Below, in pieces: positions 1-7,266 of a stretch of DNA of 36,238 bases (position 1 is the first letter of the stretch; the number at the start of each line of letters is the position of its first letter). A program made the translations under genes and the position numbers. The notes below the pieces were generated by a model. That model ran no database searches and was not told the DNA's origin. It saw nothing but the letters and a program-made list of their open reading frames with translations. Origin of the DNA: Akkermansiaceae bacterium (GTDB lineage: Bacteria; Verrucomicrobiota; Verrucomicrobiia; Verrucomicrobiales; Akkermansiaceae); the NCBI GenBank assembly GCA_028822935.1, contig JAPKCM010000041.1:1-36238 (forward strand), read 5' to 3'.

Positions 1-15
1 AAAAGCAGGCCAGGA

Positions 16-30
16 GCTGATTTAATCAGC
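16..30. repeat. Short perfect palindrome upstream of IS30 stub
   Basis: The bases GCTGATT and AATCAGC form a perfect 7-bp inverted repeat around one central T. It lies 36 bases upstream of the transposase fragment. It may be part of the insertion sequence's leading end or its promoter region. The window starts too close to see a terminal inverted repeat, so the role is a guess. Confidence 0.35.
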
Positions 31-65
31 ACTGGTTCCGCCGTTCAAAACCGAACCAATGCACA

Positions 66-290
66 ATGTCTTATCAACACCTGACCTACGAAGAGCGTCA
101 TACCATTTCTACTTTACGACGCAATGGCTCAAAGCCTTCTCACATCGCCCAGCAACTTGGTCGGCACGTTTCCACGATCAATCGGGAACTACGTCGTAAT
201 GCCACTCAGGAGGGAGGCGATCAATATAGATACGCTCACTCGAAGGCGCGGAGGGTGGCGAGATCAAGGGTGGGTGACCTTGAACGTTGA
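66..290 (+). pseudogene. IS30-family transposase, N-terminal fragment
   Basis: The 74-residue reading frame opens with the helix-turn-helix region typical of IS30-family transposases: YQHLTYEERH, then an IAQQLGRHVSTINRELRRN stretch and a basic tail. Full IS30 transposases have more than 300 residues with a DDE catalytic domain. Here the frame stops two bases before the end of moaC on the other strand, so the catalytic domain is absent. It is a dead stub of an insertion sequence. Family assignment is confident from the N-terminal motif; the right end of the element cannot be located. Confidence 0.8.
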
Positions 291-292
291 AC

Positions 293-778
293 TTAGGATT
301 TCCCTTTTAAGGAATAGTCCGATTTTCCGCCGGTTTTTGTTTGGAGTTTGAGTTCAGAGATGACGATGGCGGGGTTGGCGGATTTGCACATGTCGTAGAG
401 GGTGAGGGCTGCGGTGGAAGCGCCGGTGAGGGCTTCCATTTCGACGCCGGTCTTGCCGGTGGTGCGGGCGGTGGCGGTGACCAGGAGGGTGTGGGCGTCG
501 TGCGGGGTGATTTCTACCTTAGCGGAATCGAGGGGCAGAGGGTGGCAGAGAGGGATGAGCTCTGAGGTTTTCTTGGTGCCCATGATGCCGGCCAGGATCG
601 CGGTGTGGAGGACGGGGCCTTTTTTGTTTTGAAGCTCGCCATTTTCCATGCGGGAAAGGATGTCGGAGCCCAGAGAGACGAGGCAGGTGGCGGTGGCCGT
701 GCGGACGGTGGCTACCTTGCTGGAGACGTCGACCATGCGAGGTTGGTTCGAGTCGTTGAGGTGGGTGAGATCGGCCAT
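293..778 (-). CDS. moaC: Cyclic pyranopterin monophosphate synthase MoaC
   Basis: MoaC makes cyclic pyranopterin monophosphate (with MoaA) in the first step of molybdenum cofactor synthesis in the cytoplasm. The product shows the family signatures: MVDVSSK near the N-terminus, KKGPVLHTAILAGIMGTKKT, LIPLCHPL, and TGVEMEALTGAS followed by LYDMCKS. The start at 778 gives 161 residues, the usual family length, beginning MADLTHLN. An in-frame ATG at 811 would add 11 residues with no family counterpart. It lies about 116 bases downstream of apbE on the same strand and may be co-transcribed. Its 3' end abuts the IS30 stub. No other moa genes are visible here. Confidence 0.95.
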   Translation of the reverse strand: MADLTHLNDSNQPRMVDVSSKVATVRTATATCLVSLGSDILSRMENGELQNKKGPVLHTAILAGIMGTKKTSELIPLCHPLPLDSAKVEITPHDAHTLLVTATARTTGKTGVEMEALTGASTAALTLYDMCKSANPAIVISELKLQTKTGGKSDYSLKGKS

Positions 779-894
779 GGGGAAAGGTGGCATTTTGTGG
801 TGGATGGGCAAGTGGAGATGGAAAGAGTGGGCCGTGGGAATTTTGATTGGAGCCTTTTTTTGATCGCGCTGTGCTATCCCGCAGCGGGGTTAGG

Positions 895-1914
895 TTATTT
901 TTTCTCAAAAACTCCGTTCTTCACCGGGCGGATGGTTTTGTTCTCCGAGAGAACACGGAAGGAGGCATCTGGGAAAAGTTTGAGAAGCTTTTTGGGGTCA
1001 GGATGGACGCAGGCTGCGGTCGCTAAGGGGTCGGTGAGCGATGCGGAAGGGGCGATGACGGAGGCGGCTTTTTGCTCGGTGAGGCCGAGGCCGGTTTGGG
1101 GATCGATGATGTGGGCGTAGCGTTTCCCTCGGATCATGACGTGCTGATGGAGGTCGCCGGAGGTGGAAATAGCGCAGTTTTTGAGCGGAAGCGATCCAGT
1201 GGGGCTAAGGCTGAAAGTGCGGAGGGCGACTTGCCATCCGTCTTTTTCTGGAGGTGGGTCGCCGAGTCGGAGATCGCCTCCGGCTGCCACGAGCGTTTGC
1301 GTCAGACCTGCGGCGGCGAGGTGATCGAAAATGGCATCGGCGGCATATCCTTTGGCAATTCCGCCGAGGTCGAGTCGCATGCCGGATCGGGTGAGGGTCG
1401 CGGTTTGCTGATCCGAGTCGAGGACGAGAGATTGGTATCCGCCGGTGGCGCGCGCTTTTTCGAGCAGTGGGGGAGCGGGGAGGCGTTGCGTCATCCGGGC
1501 CTGGCGCCAGAGCCGGGTAGAAGCTCCGAGAGTGGGGTCGTAGGATCCTTCGGTGATTTTTGCGATTTGCAGCGCCTGTTGGAGGAGATCGAAAAGAGTG
1601 TCGCTGATGAAAACCGGGGTGTTGATCGGGGCGTCGCAAAGCTGATTGAGCTCGGAATCGGCTTCGTAGTCGGTCGCGATTTGGCTAATTTTCTCGGCTT
1701 TATCGAGGGCTTCACCGATTGTTCCCAGCGTTTTTGGCCGATCCGTGCTGTAGGTAATGACCCGAAAAAGGGTACCCATGAGGGGCCGCTCGAGCTCAAT
1801 TCGAGTTGGAATGGGTCGAGAAGGCGATTTTTCGCAGGCCGCAAGAAGAAGAATAAGGAGTTTTAGAATAAGGCGCACGCGGGGAAAATGCCACTGAAAG
1901 GCTAATCTCACCAC
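895..1914 (-). CDS. apbE: FAD:protein FMN transferase, ApbE lipoprotein
   Basis: ApbE family enzymes use FAD to attach FMN covalently to Thr or Ser of target flavoproteins (Rnf/Nqr and related complexes) outside the cytoplasmic membrane. The product has an ApbE-like core: MGTLFRV near residue 46, YDPTLG around 145, DLGGIAKGYAADA around 198, and an AAGGDLR stretch. The N-terminus has a hydrophobic run ending LLAAC, a lipobox, so it is probably a lipoprotein. The listed start is GTG at 1914. A second in-frame GTG at 1878 would give MRLILKLLILLLAAC, a more standard lipoprotein signal, and may be the true start. The modified flavoprotein is not in this window. Confidence 0.92.
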   Translation of the reverse strand: MVRLAFQWHFPRVRLILKLLILLLAACEKSPSRPIPTRIELERPLMGTLFRVITYSTDRPKTLGTIGEALDKAEKISQIATDYEADSELNQLCDAPINTPVFISDTLFDLLQQALQIAKITEGSYDPTLGASTRLWRQARMTQRLPAPPLLEKARATGGYQSLVLDSDQQTATLTRSGMRLDLGGIAKGYAADAIFDHLAAAGLTQTLVAAGGDLRLGDPPPEKDGWQVALRTFSLSPTGSLPLKNCAISTSGDLHQHVMIRGKRYAHIIDPQTGLGLTEQKAASVIAPSASLTDPLATAACVHPDPKKLLKLFPDASFRVLSENKTIRPVKNGVFEKK

Positions 1915-1929
1915 CCTGAAAACATGTGA

Positions 1930-1960
1930 CCTGGCTCTCTCTTGGGGGAGAAGAGCCAGG
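1930..1960. other. Strong hairpin between divergent apbE and galactose mutarotase genes
   Basis: CCTGGCTCT at 1930-1938 is the exact reverse complement of AGAGCCAGG at 1952-1960, and CTCT/GGAG inside extends the stem with one bulged A. No run of T follows on either strand, so it is not a classical terminator. It sits about 16 bases upstream of the apbE start, in the leader of that gene, and could be an RNA leader structure or a protein-binding palindrome. Confidence 0.45.
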
Positions 1961-2103
1961 CCTAGGGGGGTAGCAGTTGTTATGCTGCTTGTAGGGAAGG
2001 CGAGCCTTCCTTTGTAGATGACGCACCTGTATTTATCGTATGCACAAAACTTTCACTTTCTTGACGCGTCACCTCGAAAACGCTGCTGGTCATGAAGAGC
2101 TAG

Positions 2104-3255
2104 GTGCTGCTCCCCCTCCTCCTCTTCTTTTTGTTGGTATTTACTAGCTGTAAAGATTCCGATACGAGCAAAACCGAACCCAATAAATTCTCTGTGGAAA
2201 AACAACCTTTTGGCACCACTATTGACGGACAAAACGTCGAACTTTTTACGCTCCGTAACGAATTTGGCATGGTGGCCAATATTTCCGAATATGGTGCGGT
2301 CTTAGTTTCCCTCTATGTGCCGGATAGGGATGGCAACGCAGGGGATGTCACGGTGGGTTTCGATGACACCGATTTTGATTCCTGGGAAGGGAACGCGTCC
2401 TACTTCGGAGCAACGGTGGGCCGCTATGGAAACCGCATCGGGGACGGTCGCTTCATTCTCGATGGGAAAGAGTATGGGCTCGCCAAAAATCACGACTCCG
2501 GCATTCCCTGTCATCTTCACGGTGGCGTGAAGGGATTCGACAAGGTTGTTTGGGAAGGTGAGTCCGTTAAAAAAGAGGGCGCGACTGGCATCAAGCTGAC
2601 TTATCTTTCCAAGGACGGAGAGGAAGGCTACCCTGGAAATCTCAGTGTCGCCGTGACCTACTGGCTGACCGATTCCAACGAGTTGATCTGGGAGGCGGAG
2701 GCCACTACGGACCAAGCGACGCCGGTGAATCTCGTTCACCACAGCTACTGGAACCTCTCGGCTGATCATGAGACGACGATCTACGATCACGAGCTTCAGA
2801 TTCTCGCGGACCACTTTCTTCCTACCGATAAGGGACTCATTCCCACTGGGGAAAAAGCGCCCGTGGCGGGAACTCCGATGGATTTCCGGGAGCTCACCGC
2901 AATTGGGGTAGGGGTTGAGGCGGACTTTGAGCCGCTGAAAATTGCTGGCGGTTACGACCATTGCTGGGTGCTTCGTGAAGGCGAAGGGATTCGCCCGGCA
3001 GCGAAAGTGACCGATCCTAAGACGGGACGGACGATGGAAATTCTGACCGACCAAGCGGGAGTTCAGTTTTACGGCGGTAATTTTATCGATGGAACCTCCA
3101 AAGGAAAGAATGGGACGGTGAATCCTCATCGAGGTGCCCTTTGTCTTGAGACTGAGTGCTTCCCGGATTCTCCCAACAAGCCGGACTTTCCGAACGGTAT
3201 TCTTCGTCCCGGCGAAACTTACAAGCACACTCTCATCCACCGCTTTAGCTGGTAG
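2104..3255 (+). CDS. Galactose mutarotase (aldose 1-epimerase), exported; signal peptide interrupted by TAG
   Basis: The enzyme interconverts alpha and beta anomers of aldoses. The fold markers are present: GATVGRYGNRIG, HLHGGVKGFD, VHHSYWNLS with the catalytic His, and LETECFPDSPN with the catalytic Glu. The N-terminus is a hydrophobic run ending FTSC, a lipobox, so an outward-facing lipoprotein is expected. The annotated start is a GTG at 2104. Directly upstream and in frame, ATG-AAG-AGC-TAG (2092-2103) looks like the original start of a standard MKS-type lipoprotein signal with a stop at codon 4. Starting at the GTG removes the positive charge normally needed at the signal's N-terminus. 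The pxp genes begin 24 bases downstream. Confidence 0.88.
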   Translation: MLLPLLLFFLLVFTSCKDSDTSKTEPNKFSVEKQPFGTTIDGQNVELFTLRNEFGMVANISEYGAVLVSLYVPDRDGNAGDVTVGFDDTDFDSWEGNASYFGATVGRYGNRIGDGRFILDGKEYGLAKNHDSGIPCHLHGGVKGFDKVVWEGESVKKEGATGIKLTYLSKDGEEGYPGNLSVAVTYWLTDSNELIWEAEATTDQATPVNLVHHSYWNLSADHETTIYDHELQILADHFLPTDKGLIPTGEKAPVAGTPMDFRELTAIGVGVEADFEPLKIAGGYDHCWVLREGEGIRPAAKVTDPKTGRTMEILTDQAGVQFYGGNFIDGTSKGKNGTVNPHRGALCLETECFPDSPNKPDFPNGILRPGETYKHTLIHRFSW

Positions 3256-3279
3256 GAAAAGGAGCTATACAATCAGACG

Positions 3280-4854
3280 ATGACATGGCTTCCCCTTGGT
3301 GACGGTGCTTTACTTGCTCAAGTAGAAGGGGCGGCGCGGCTCGCGCGGAAATTGCGTGAGGACGCGATTCCAGAGTGCTTGGACGTGGTGTCATCGTATC
3401 ACCACCTGGCGGTCTATTTTTCGCCGGCTGACCATGAGGTAGTCAGGGCGTGGCTTGCGGAAACCGGACCTTCAATAAAGGAAGGTGTTGCTAATTCGAG
3501 GACGCATCACGTCCTAGTGAAGTATGATCGTGAAATGATTCAGCCCTTGGCTGATGCGCTGGAACTTTCGGTGGATGAAGTGATCTCGCTTCACCAGTCG
3601 GCCCGCTACACGGTGGCTGCGATAGGGTTTTCTCCGGGCTTTCCTTATCTCGAAGGGCTTCCTAAGGAGCTTTTCGTACCACGGCGGAATCTTCCGGTGC
3701 GAATCCCAGAGGGGACGGTGGCGATTGCGGGGGAGCAGGCTGGGATTTATCCGACGGATTCTTTTGGGGGATGGCACGCGCTCGGGACGACGCGCTTCTC
3801 CTTGTTTGATGCTGAGAGGTTTCCTTACTCGCCCTTGGAGCCGGGAGACGAAATCGTTTTTGAAGCGGAAGATGGTCCGCTTCGTGAAGCGAATTTGTCG
3901 GAGGATGATTCAATCCCTGCGGGTCACCCTGTTCTTGAAATCATTAGTTCCGGGACTGGCACAACGGTGCAGGATTTGGGGCGCCCGGGCTTTCGTCATC
4001 TCGGGGTGACATCGGGTGGCGCGGCTGATTGGGAGTCCGCCATGGTCGCGAATCTCTTGCTGGGGAATGAGGTCGGAGCGCCGCTGATTGAGTTTTGTTT
4101 GCAGGGTCCCGAGGTGACTTTTCTGCGAGATGTTACAATGGCATTTGTGGGGATCGATCATTCAAGGGCGGGGTCTCCCCAGCGCTATCGGGCGGGAGAG
4201 ACCCTGCAATTTAGAGGGCGAGCGACTTCCTCCTATGGCTACCTCGCGATTGCGGGCGGGTTTGATGTTCGTGAGATTCTTGGAAGCGCGTCGACTGATG
4301 TGCGAGCTGGTTTGGGAGGGCGGGTTCTTCGGGTCGGGGATTCTTTTGGGCAAGGGGAGGCCGTTTCTCGTCTCGTTCTCGAGCCGGGTCAGCGGGTGCT
4401 GTGGCCGGGTCAGCCGACGAAGGAGCGCTTGCTCACGCTACGCGTTTTATTGGGATTGCAGGAAGAGTGGTTCGATGAGGATTCGCGCGAGAGTCTCACG
4501 GCGGGAAGCTTTCTAAAGTCGGCGCAATTTGATCGGACGGGGGCTCGTTTGGAAGGACCTTCACTTATGTTAGAGGAAGCGCGGGAGCTGACTTCGCAAC
4601 CGGTGGTGCCCGGGACGATTCAGGTTCCTCCGAGTGGCGAGCCCATCGTTCTTACCGCCGAGTGCCAAACGATAGGCGGCTATCCTGTCATTGCCCATAT
4701 TATCAGTGCCGATCTTCCGGCATTTACCCGGGCGCTTCCTGGGACGCAGATTCGTTTTCAGAAGGTGACTTTGGAAGAGGCTCTCGAAGCGAATCGCTTG
4801 AGGAAACAAGAGCTGGCCTTTCTCAAAACCGGACTTCAACTTCTTCAGTCATGA
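3280..4854 (+). CDS. pxpBC: Fused 5-oxoprolinase subunits B and C (PxpB-PxpC)
   Basis: This 524-residue protein joins two subunits of prokaryotic ATP-dependent 5-oxoprolinase, which opens 5-oxoproline to glutamate. Residues 1 to about 215 match PxpB (KipI-like: IGFSPGFPYLEGLP, AIAGEQAGIYPTDSFGGWHALGTT). Residues from about 220 match PxpC (KipA-like: SSGTGTTVQDLGRPGFRHLG, then AIAGGFDV, and ECQTIGGYPVIA near the end). In E. coli and Bacillus these are separate proteins; the fusion is known in other bacteria. The stop codon overlaps the start of pxpA as ATGA, so translation is probably coupled. Confidence 0.93.
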   Translation: MTWLPLGDGALLAQVEGAARLARKLREDAIPECLDVVSSYHHLAVYFSPADHEVVRAWLAETGPSIKEGVANSRTHHVLVKYDREMIQPLADALELSVDEVISLHQSARYTVAAIGFSPGFPYLEGLPKELFVPRRNLPVRIPEGTVAIAGEQAGIYPTDSFGGWHALGTTRFSLFDAERFPYSPLEPGDEIVFEAEDGPLREANLSEDDSIPAGHPVLEIISSGTGTTVQDLGRPGFRHLGVTSGGAADWESAMVANLLLGNEVGAPLIEFCLQGPEVTFLRDVTMAFVGIDHSRAGSPQRYRAGETLQFRGRATSSYGYLAIAGGFDVREILGSASTDVRAGLGGRVLRVGDSFGQGEAVSRLVLEPGQRVLWPGQPTKERLLTLRVLLGLQEEWFDEDSRESLTAGSFLKSAQFDRTGARLEGPSLMLEEARELTSQPVVPGTIQVPPSGEPIVLTAECQTIGGYPVIAHIISADLPAFTRALPGTQIRFQKVTLEEALEANRLRKQELAFLKTGLQLLQS

Positions 4855-5516
4855 TGATCGATCTCAATGTCGACCTTGGAGAAGGAGGTGCGCATGACCC
4901 GGAGCTGACTGCTCTTGCTAGCTCCGTGAATGTCGCGTGCGGGGGACATGCGGGTGATGAGGAGTCGATGCGGCGTGCGGTGGAATTGGCGCAAGCGAGT
5001 GGGACGGCAATCGGGGCGCATCCTTCTTATGAGGATCGGGAGGGATTTGGGCGGCGGTCTTTGGAGTTGCCGGCTGATGAGATTGCGGGCTCGATTGCGT
5101 GGCAGGTGGAGGCGCTTGCTAGGATTTCGCCGCTTCATCACGTGAAGCCTCATGGGGCACTTTACAATCGGGCGCAGGTCGATGAGGAGGTCGCCCGGGC
5201 GGTGGTGGAGGGGATTTCGAGAGTGCTTCCTGAGACGTTGATTTATACCTTACCGGGTGGGGCGTTGGCGCGGGTGGCTTTGGAAAAGGGGCACCGGGTT
5301 TGGGGTGAGGGGTTTATTGATCGGGGGTATGGCGAGGATGGGAAATTGATTCCGCGTGGGGAAGAGGGGGCGGTGATTGAAGATTTAGAACTCGCGGTGA
5401 AGCAGGCGATCCGGCTTGCGGAGTGGGAGGAGATTGAGACGCTTTGTGTTCATGGGGATGGGGTGAAGGGGGTGGAGATTCTTACGAGGCTGAGGGCGAT
5501 AGAGTTTCTTGGGTGA
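4851..5516 (+). CDS. pxpA: 5-oxoprolinase subunit A (PxpA, LamB/YcsF family)
   Basis: PxpA is the third subunit of prokaryotic 5-oxoprolinase and completes the enzyme with the PxpB-PxpC fusion upstream. The protein starts MMIDLNVDLGEG and contains SVNVACGGHAGD, GAHPSYEDREGFGRR, VKPHGALYN and EGFIDRGYGEDGKLIPR, all typical of the family. The start at 4851 overlaps the previous stop as ATGA. An ATG three bases later is equivalent. At 221 residues it is somewhat shorter than the usual 245 to 255, but the C-terminal CVHGDGVKG segment is present. No 5-oxoproline transporter is adjacent. Confidence 0.95.
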   Translation: MMIDLNVDLGEGGAHDPELTALASSVNVACGGHAGDEESMRRAVELAQASGTAIGAHPSYEDREGFGRRSLELPADEIAGSIAWQVEALARISPLHHVKPHGALYNRAQVDEEVARAVVEGISRVLPETLIYTLPGGALARVALEKGHRVWGEGFIDRGYGEDGKLIPRGEEGAVIEDLELAVKQAIRLAEWEEIETLCVHGDGVKGVEILTRLRAIEFLG

Positions 5517-5546
5517 TCTTTGTGAAAAGAAACTTCTAATTTGGGT

Positions 5547-5580
5547 GGTTTTTCGGGTGGTTAGATCGCCCTTTCAGGGC
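5547..5580 (+). repeat. Direct repeat copy 1 beside the Fic gene
   Basis: This 34-base stretch aligns with 7219-7251 at 28 positions with a one-base gap. The core is TTAGATCGCCCTTTCAGG here and TTAGATCGCCCTTCAGG there. The two copies bracket the Fic gene and its control region. They could be an insertion footprint, or two members of a dispersed intergenic repeat family (read in reverse the core encodes the peptide ALKGRSN). Confidence 0.6.
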
Positions 5581-5597
5581 TTGTGATTTATGGGTGG

Positions 5598-5616
5598 CCT
5601 CGTGGAGGCTGGAGAG
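5598..5616 (+). repeat. 19-bp exact duplicate of a segment inside the Fic gene
   Basis: CCTCGTGGAGGCTGGAGAG occurs here and again at 5754-5772 within the 3' end of the Fic coding region, where it encodes SSLHEG on the minus strand. The flanks differ. The same frame downstream of the Fic stop reads LSSLHEA, so it could be a remnant of a duplicated 3' end or of another gene copy. Confidence 0.5.
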
Positions 5617-5664
5617 TTGTGGGGATTTTAGGTTCACTTCTGGGCCGAGGGGGATACGAGGAAA

Positions 5665-5677
5665 GCTTCATTGAAGC
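5665..5677. terminator. Possible hairpin downstream of the Fic gene
   Basis: GCTTCA and TGAAGC pair perfectly around one T, just beyond the Fic stop codon. The tight loop and the absence of a clear T run make a terminator role only possible. The pxpA and Fic genes converge here, and 5517-5691 otherwise holds only the repeats listed separately. Confidence 0.25.
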
Positions 5678-5691
5678 GGCTCCGATGATGG

Positions 5692-7125
5692 CTACCACTG
5701 GGTGAACCATTTTCTGAAAGCGGGGAGCCGGAGGCGGTAGCGGGCGATGTTTCCCTCGTGGAGGCTGGAGAGGACATTTTCTACCAGTTCAATAAAGGCG
5801 GCTCGGTTCTCCGGGGAAATCTCGCGCGTGCTCTCGTCGAAAATCCACGCGATGGCGGCTTTTTTATCGAGACCATTTCCAACGATGTGTTGCACGTACC
5901 GATGGACGTCCCGGCGGTAGCGGACGTGTAAGGGGTCGGGTTCACCGATCACTTGCCGAATGGCGGAGTAGCGATCACATGACTTACGATAGGCCGAGAC
6001 GAAGACATCCCGGAGGTAGTCAATTTTATGCAGTTCGTAGACCGCGAGGGTGGCCTGCAAATAGTCCTCACGTGGCACTCCCACAAACGAGAGCGGGCAG
6101 AGATTGTGCAACATCATGGGAACATTGGCCACCAATCGGGAGACCCGTTTATTGACGTCGATGAAGGGTTGCAGGTAAGGCAGGTGAACCATTGCAAAAA
6201 AGGATTGCTCGAAGGGGTCGGAAATGGCCGAAGCTTTTTCCAAGATTCGTTCAAAGTTTTCCTCAATGCGTGGGGGATCTAACAAGGGTCGGAAAGAGGT
6301 CCCGGTGACGCCGACTGGCTCATGCCGTAGACGGCCGCTGGCTTCCTCGTAGGGTAAGAGCGCTTCCGCGAGTGCGGCATGGAGATTGAAGAGAGTGTAG
6401 CGGTTAAAGCCGATATCCTCGGACTGCTCGGCCAGAATTTCGATCGCGGTTTTGTGATTCAGGATCATCTGGGCTTCTGCCAACGACTTTCCATCTGCGC
6501 CCTCTCCCATGTCGAACAGTCTTTGAGTTTCGAGGATTGAGTAAGTGTTGCCCTCCAAGCGACTAGAGTTCCAGGAGAGATCGATGATCAGCCGGTCCAT
6601 CACCTGGCGGAGGTAGGTTCCCGCCGGATGAGCGACCATTCCGACTTTCCCCATCTTTGCCAACTCGGCGCGGAGGGCAGGGGGGAGATATTCTGTCACG
6701 TTCGGTTGGTAGGCCTTTAAAAAGCGATCGTCGTAGGGGGCTAGTTTACGTTCGGCCACTGGACGAGTGACGGCAGCACGTTGCTCCTTGGCGGCATGGG
6801 AGAGCCAGTCACCCTTGGGTTGCTCGCGTTCTGGCACGCGGTAGACCTCCTCGGATTCTGCAACGAGAGCATTTGTAATGGCCCGAGGTGAACGATCGGT
6901 GATTTTATTTTTCGCGAGGAGATACTTGAACCCTCGTCCTGCGCCGATGGTGGTCAATTCTCCTTCTTGGATGAGATGGTCTAATCGGCGTTGTAACGTG
7001 CGCTTGGAGACACTTGCCATCTCGGGCTGATCCAAGAACTCACGAATCGCAATCGTGCCACCTAATCGTGCCATAATGGCAATTATTGTGTCGTTTCCAG
7101 GTGATTTGGCGTGATTAGGGGGCAT
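5692..7125 (-). CDS. Fic/DOC-family protein with N-terminal winged helix and degenerate catalytic motif
   Basis: This 477-residue protein begins with a helix-turn-helix region (SKRTLQRRLDHLIQEGELTTIG, about residues 40-61) and carries a Fido domain. SSRLEGN at 187-193 matches the Fic inhibitory helix motif [ST]xxxE[GN]. The usual catalytic motif HPFxxGNGRxxR is replaced by QPFIDVNKRVSR at 319-330, so the general-base His is Gln and the GNG anion-binding turn is VNK. Canonical AMP transfer is therefore doubtful; a regulatory or different activity is possible. A second ATG at residue 18 (7074) is an alternative start. Repeats over the start region suggest autoregulation. It stands alone, bracketed by direct repeats, and may be a mobile or recently acquired gene. 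Confidence 0.85.
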   Translation of the reverse strand: MPPNHAKSPGNDTIIAIMARLGGTIAIREFLDQPEMASVSKRTLQRRLDHLIQEGELTTIGAGRGFKYLLAKNKITDRSPRAITNALVAESEEVYRVPEREQPKGDWLSHAAKEQRAAVTRPVAERKLAPYDDRFLKAYQPNVTEYLPPALRAELAKMGKVGMVAHPAGTYLRQVMDRLIIDLSWNSSRLEGNTYSILETQRLFDMGEGADGKSLAEAQMILNHKTAIEILAEQSEDIGFNRYTLFNLHAALAEALLPYEEASGRLRHEPVGVTGTSFRPLLDPPRIEENFERILEKASAISDPFEQSFFAMVHLPYLQPFIDVNKRVSRLVANVPMMLHNLCPLSFVGVPREDYLQATLAVYELHKIDYLRDVFVSAYRKSCDRYSAIRQVIGEPDPLHVRYRRDVHRYVQHIVGNGLDKKAAIAWIFDESTREISPENRAAFIELVENVLSSLHEGNIARYRLRLPAFRKWFTQW

Positions 7126-7185
7126 TTCAGCTCTAATCGTGCCGTTTATGTGCCATATTGCAAGATCTATTCTTTAATCGTGCCA
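7051..7185 (-). promoter_or_regulatory. Four operator-like repeats over the Fic gene start
   Basis: The decamer AATCGTGCC(A/G) occurs four times in one orientation, at 7051-7060, 7064-7073, 7135-7144 and 7176-7185. Three copies extend to TAATCGTGCC. Two lie upstream of the start at 7125, one overlaps the alternative start at 7074 and one lies inside the coding region. In the gene's direction the unit reads TGGCACGATTA. Because the product has an N-terminal DNA-binding region, autorepression is the simplest reading. That is an inference. Confidence 0.6.
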
Positions 7186-7218
7186 TTTTCTAACTAAGGA
7201 AGAAGGCTGAACCTTAGG

Positions 7219-7251
7219 GGCTTTCCGGGGGATTAGATCGCCCTTCAGGCC
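7219..7251 (+). repeat. Direct repeat copy 2 beside the Fic gene
   Basis: Partner of the repeat at 5547-5580, in the same orientation, lying between the Fic promoter region and the 3' end of the DUF1501 gene. It is followed by GGCC-ACCGC-GGCC (7248-7260), a small hairpin that could help end transcription of the DUF1501 operon. Confidence 0.6.
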
Positions 7252-7266
7252 ACCGCGGCCATGTTT

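Noticed and set aside
2092-2106. TAG in the mutarotase signal peptide as programmed readthrough or pyrrolysine
   Set aside because: It is in a signal peptide, with a usable GTG directly after it and no structure or pyl context. A point mutation is simpler.
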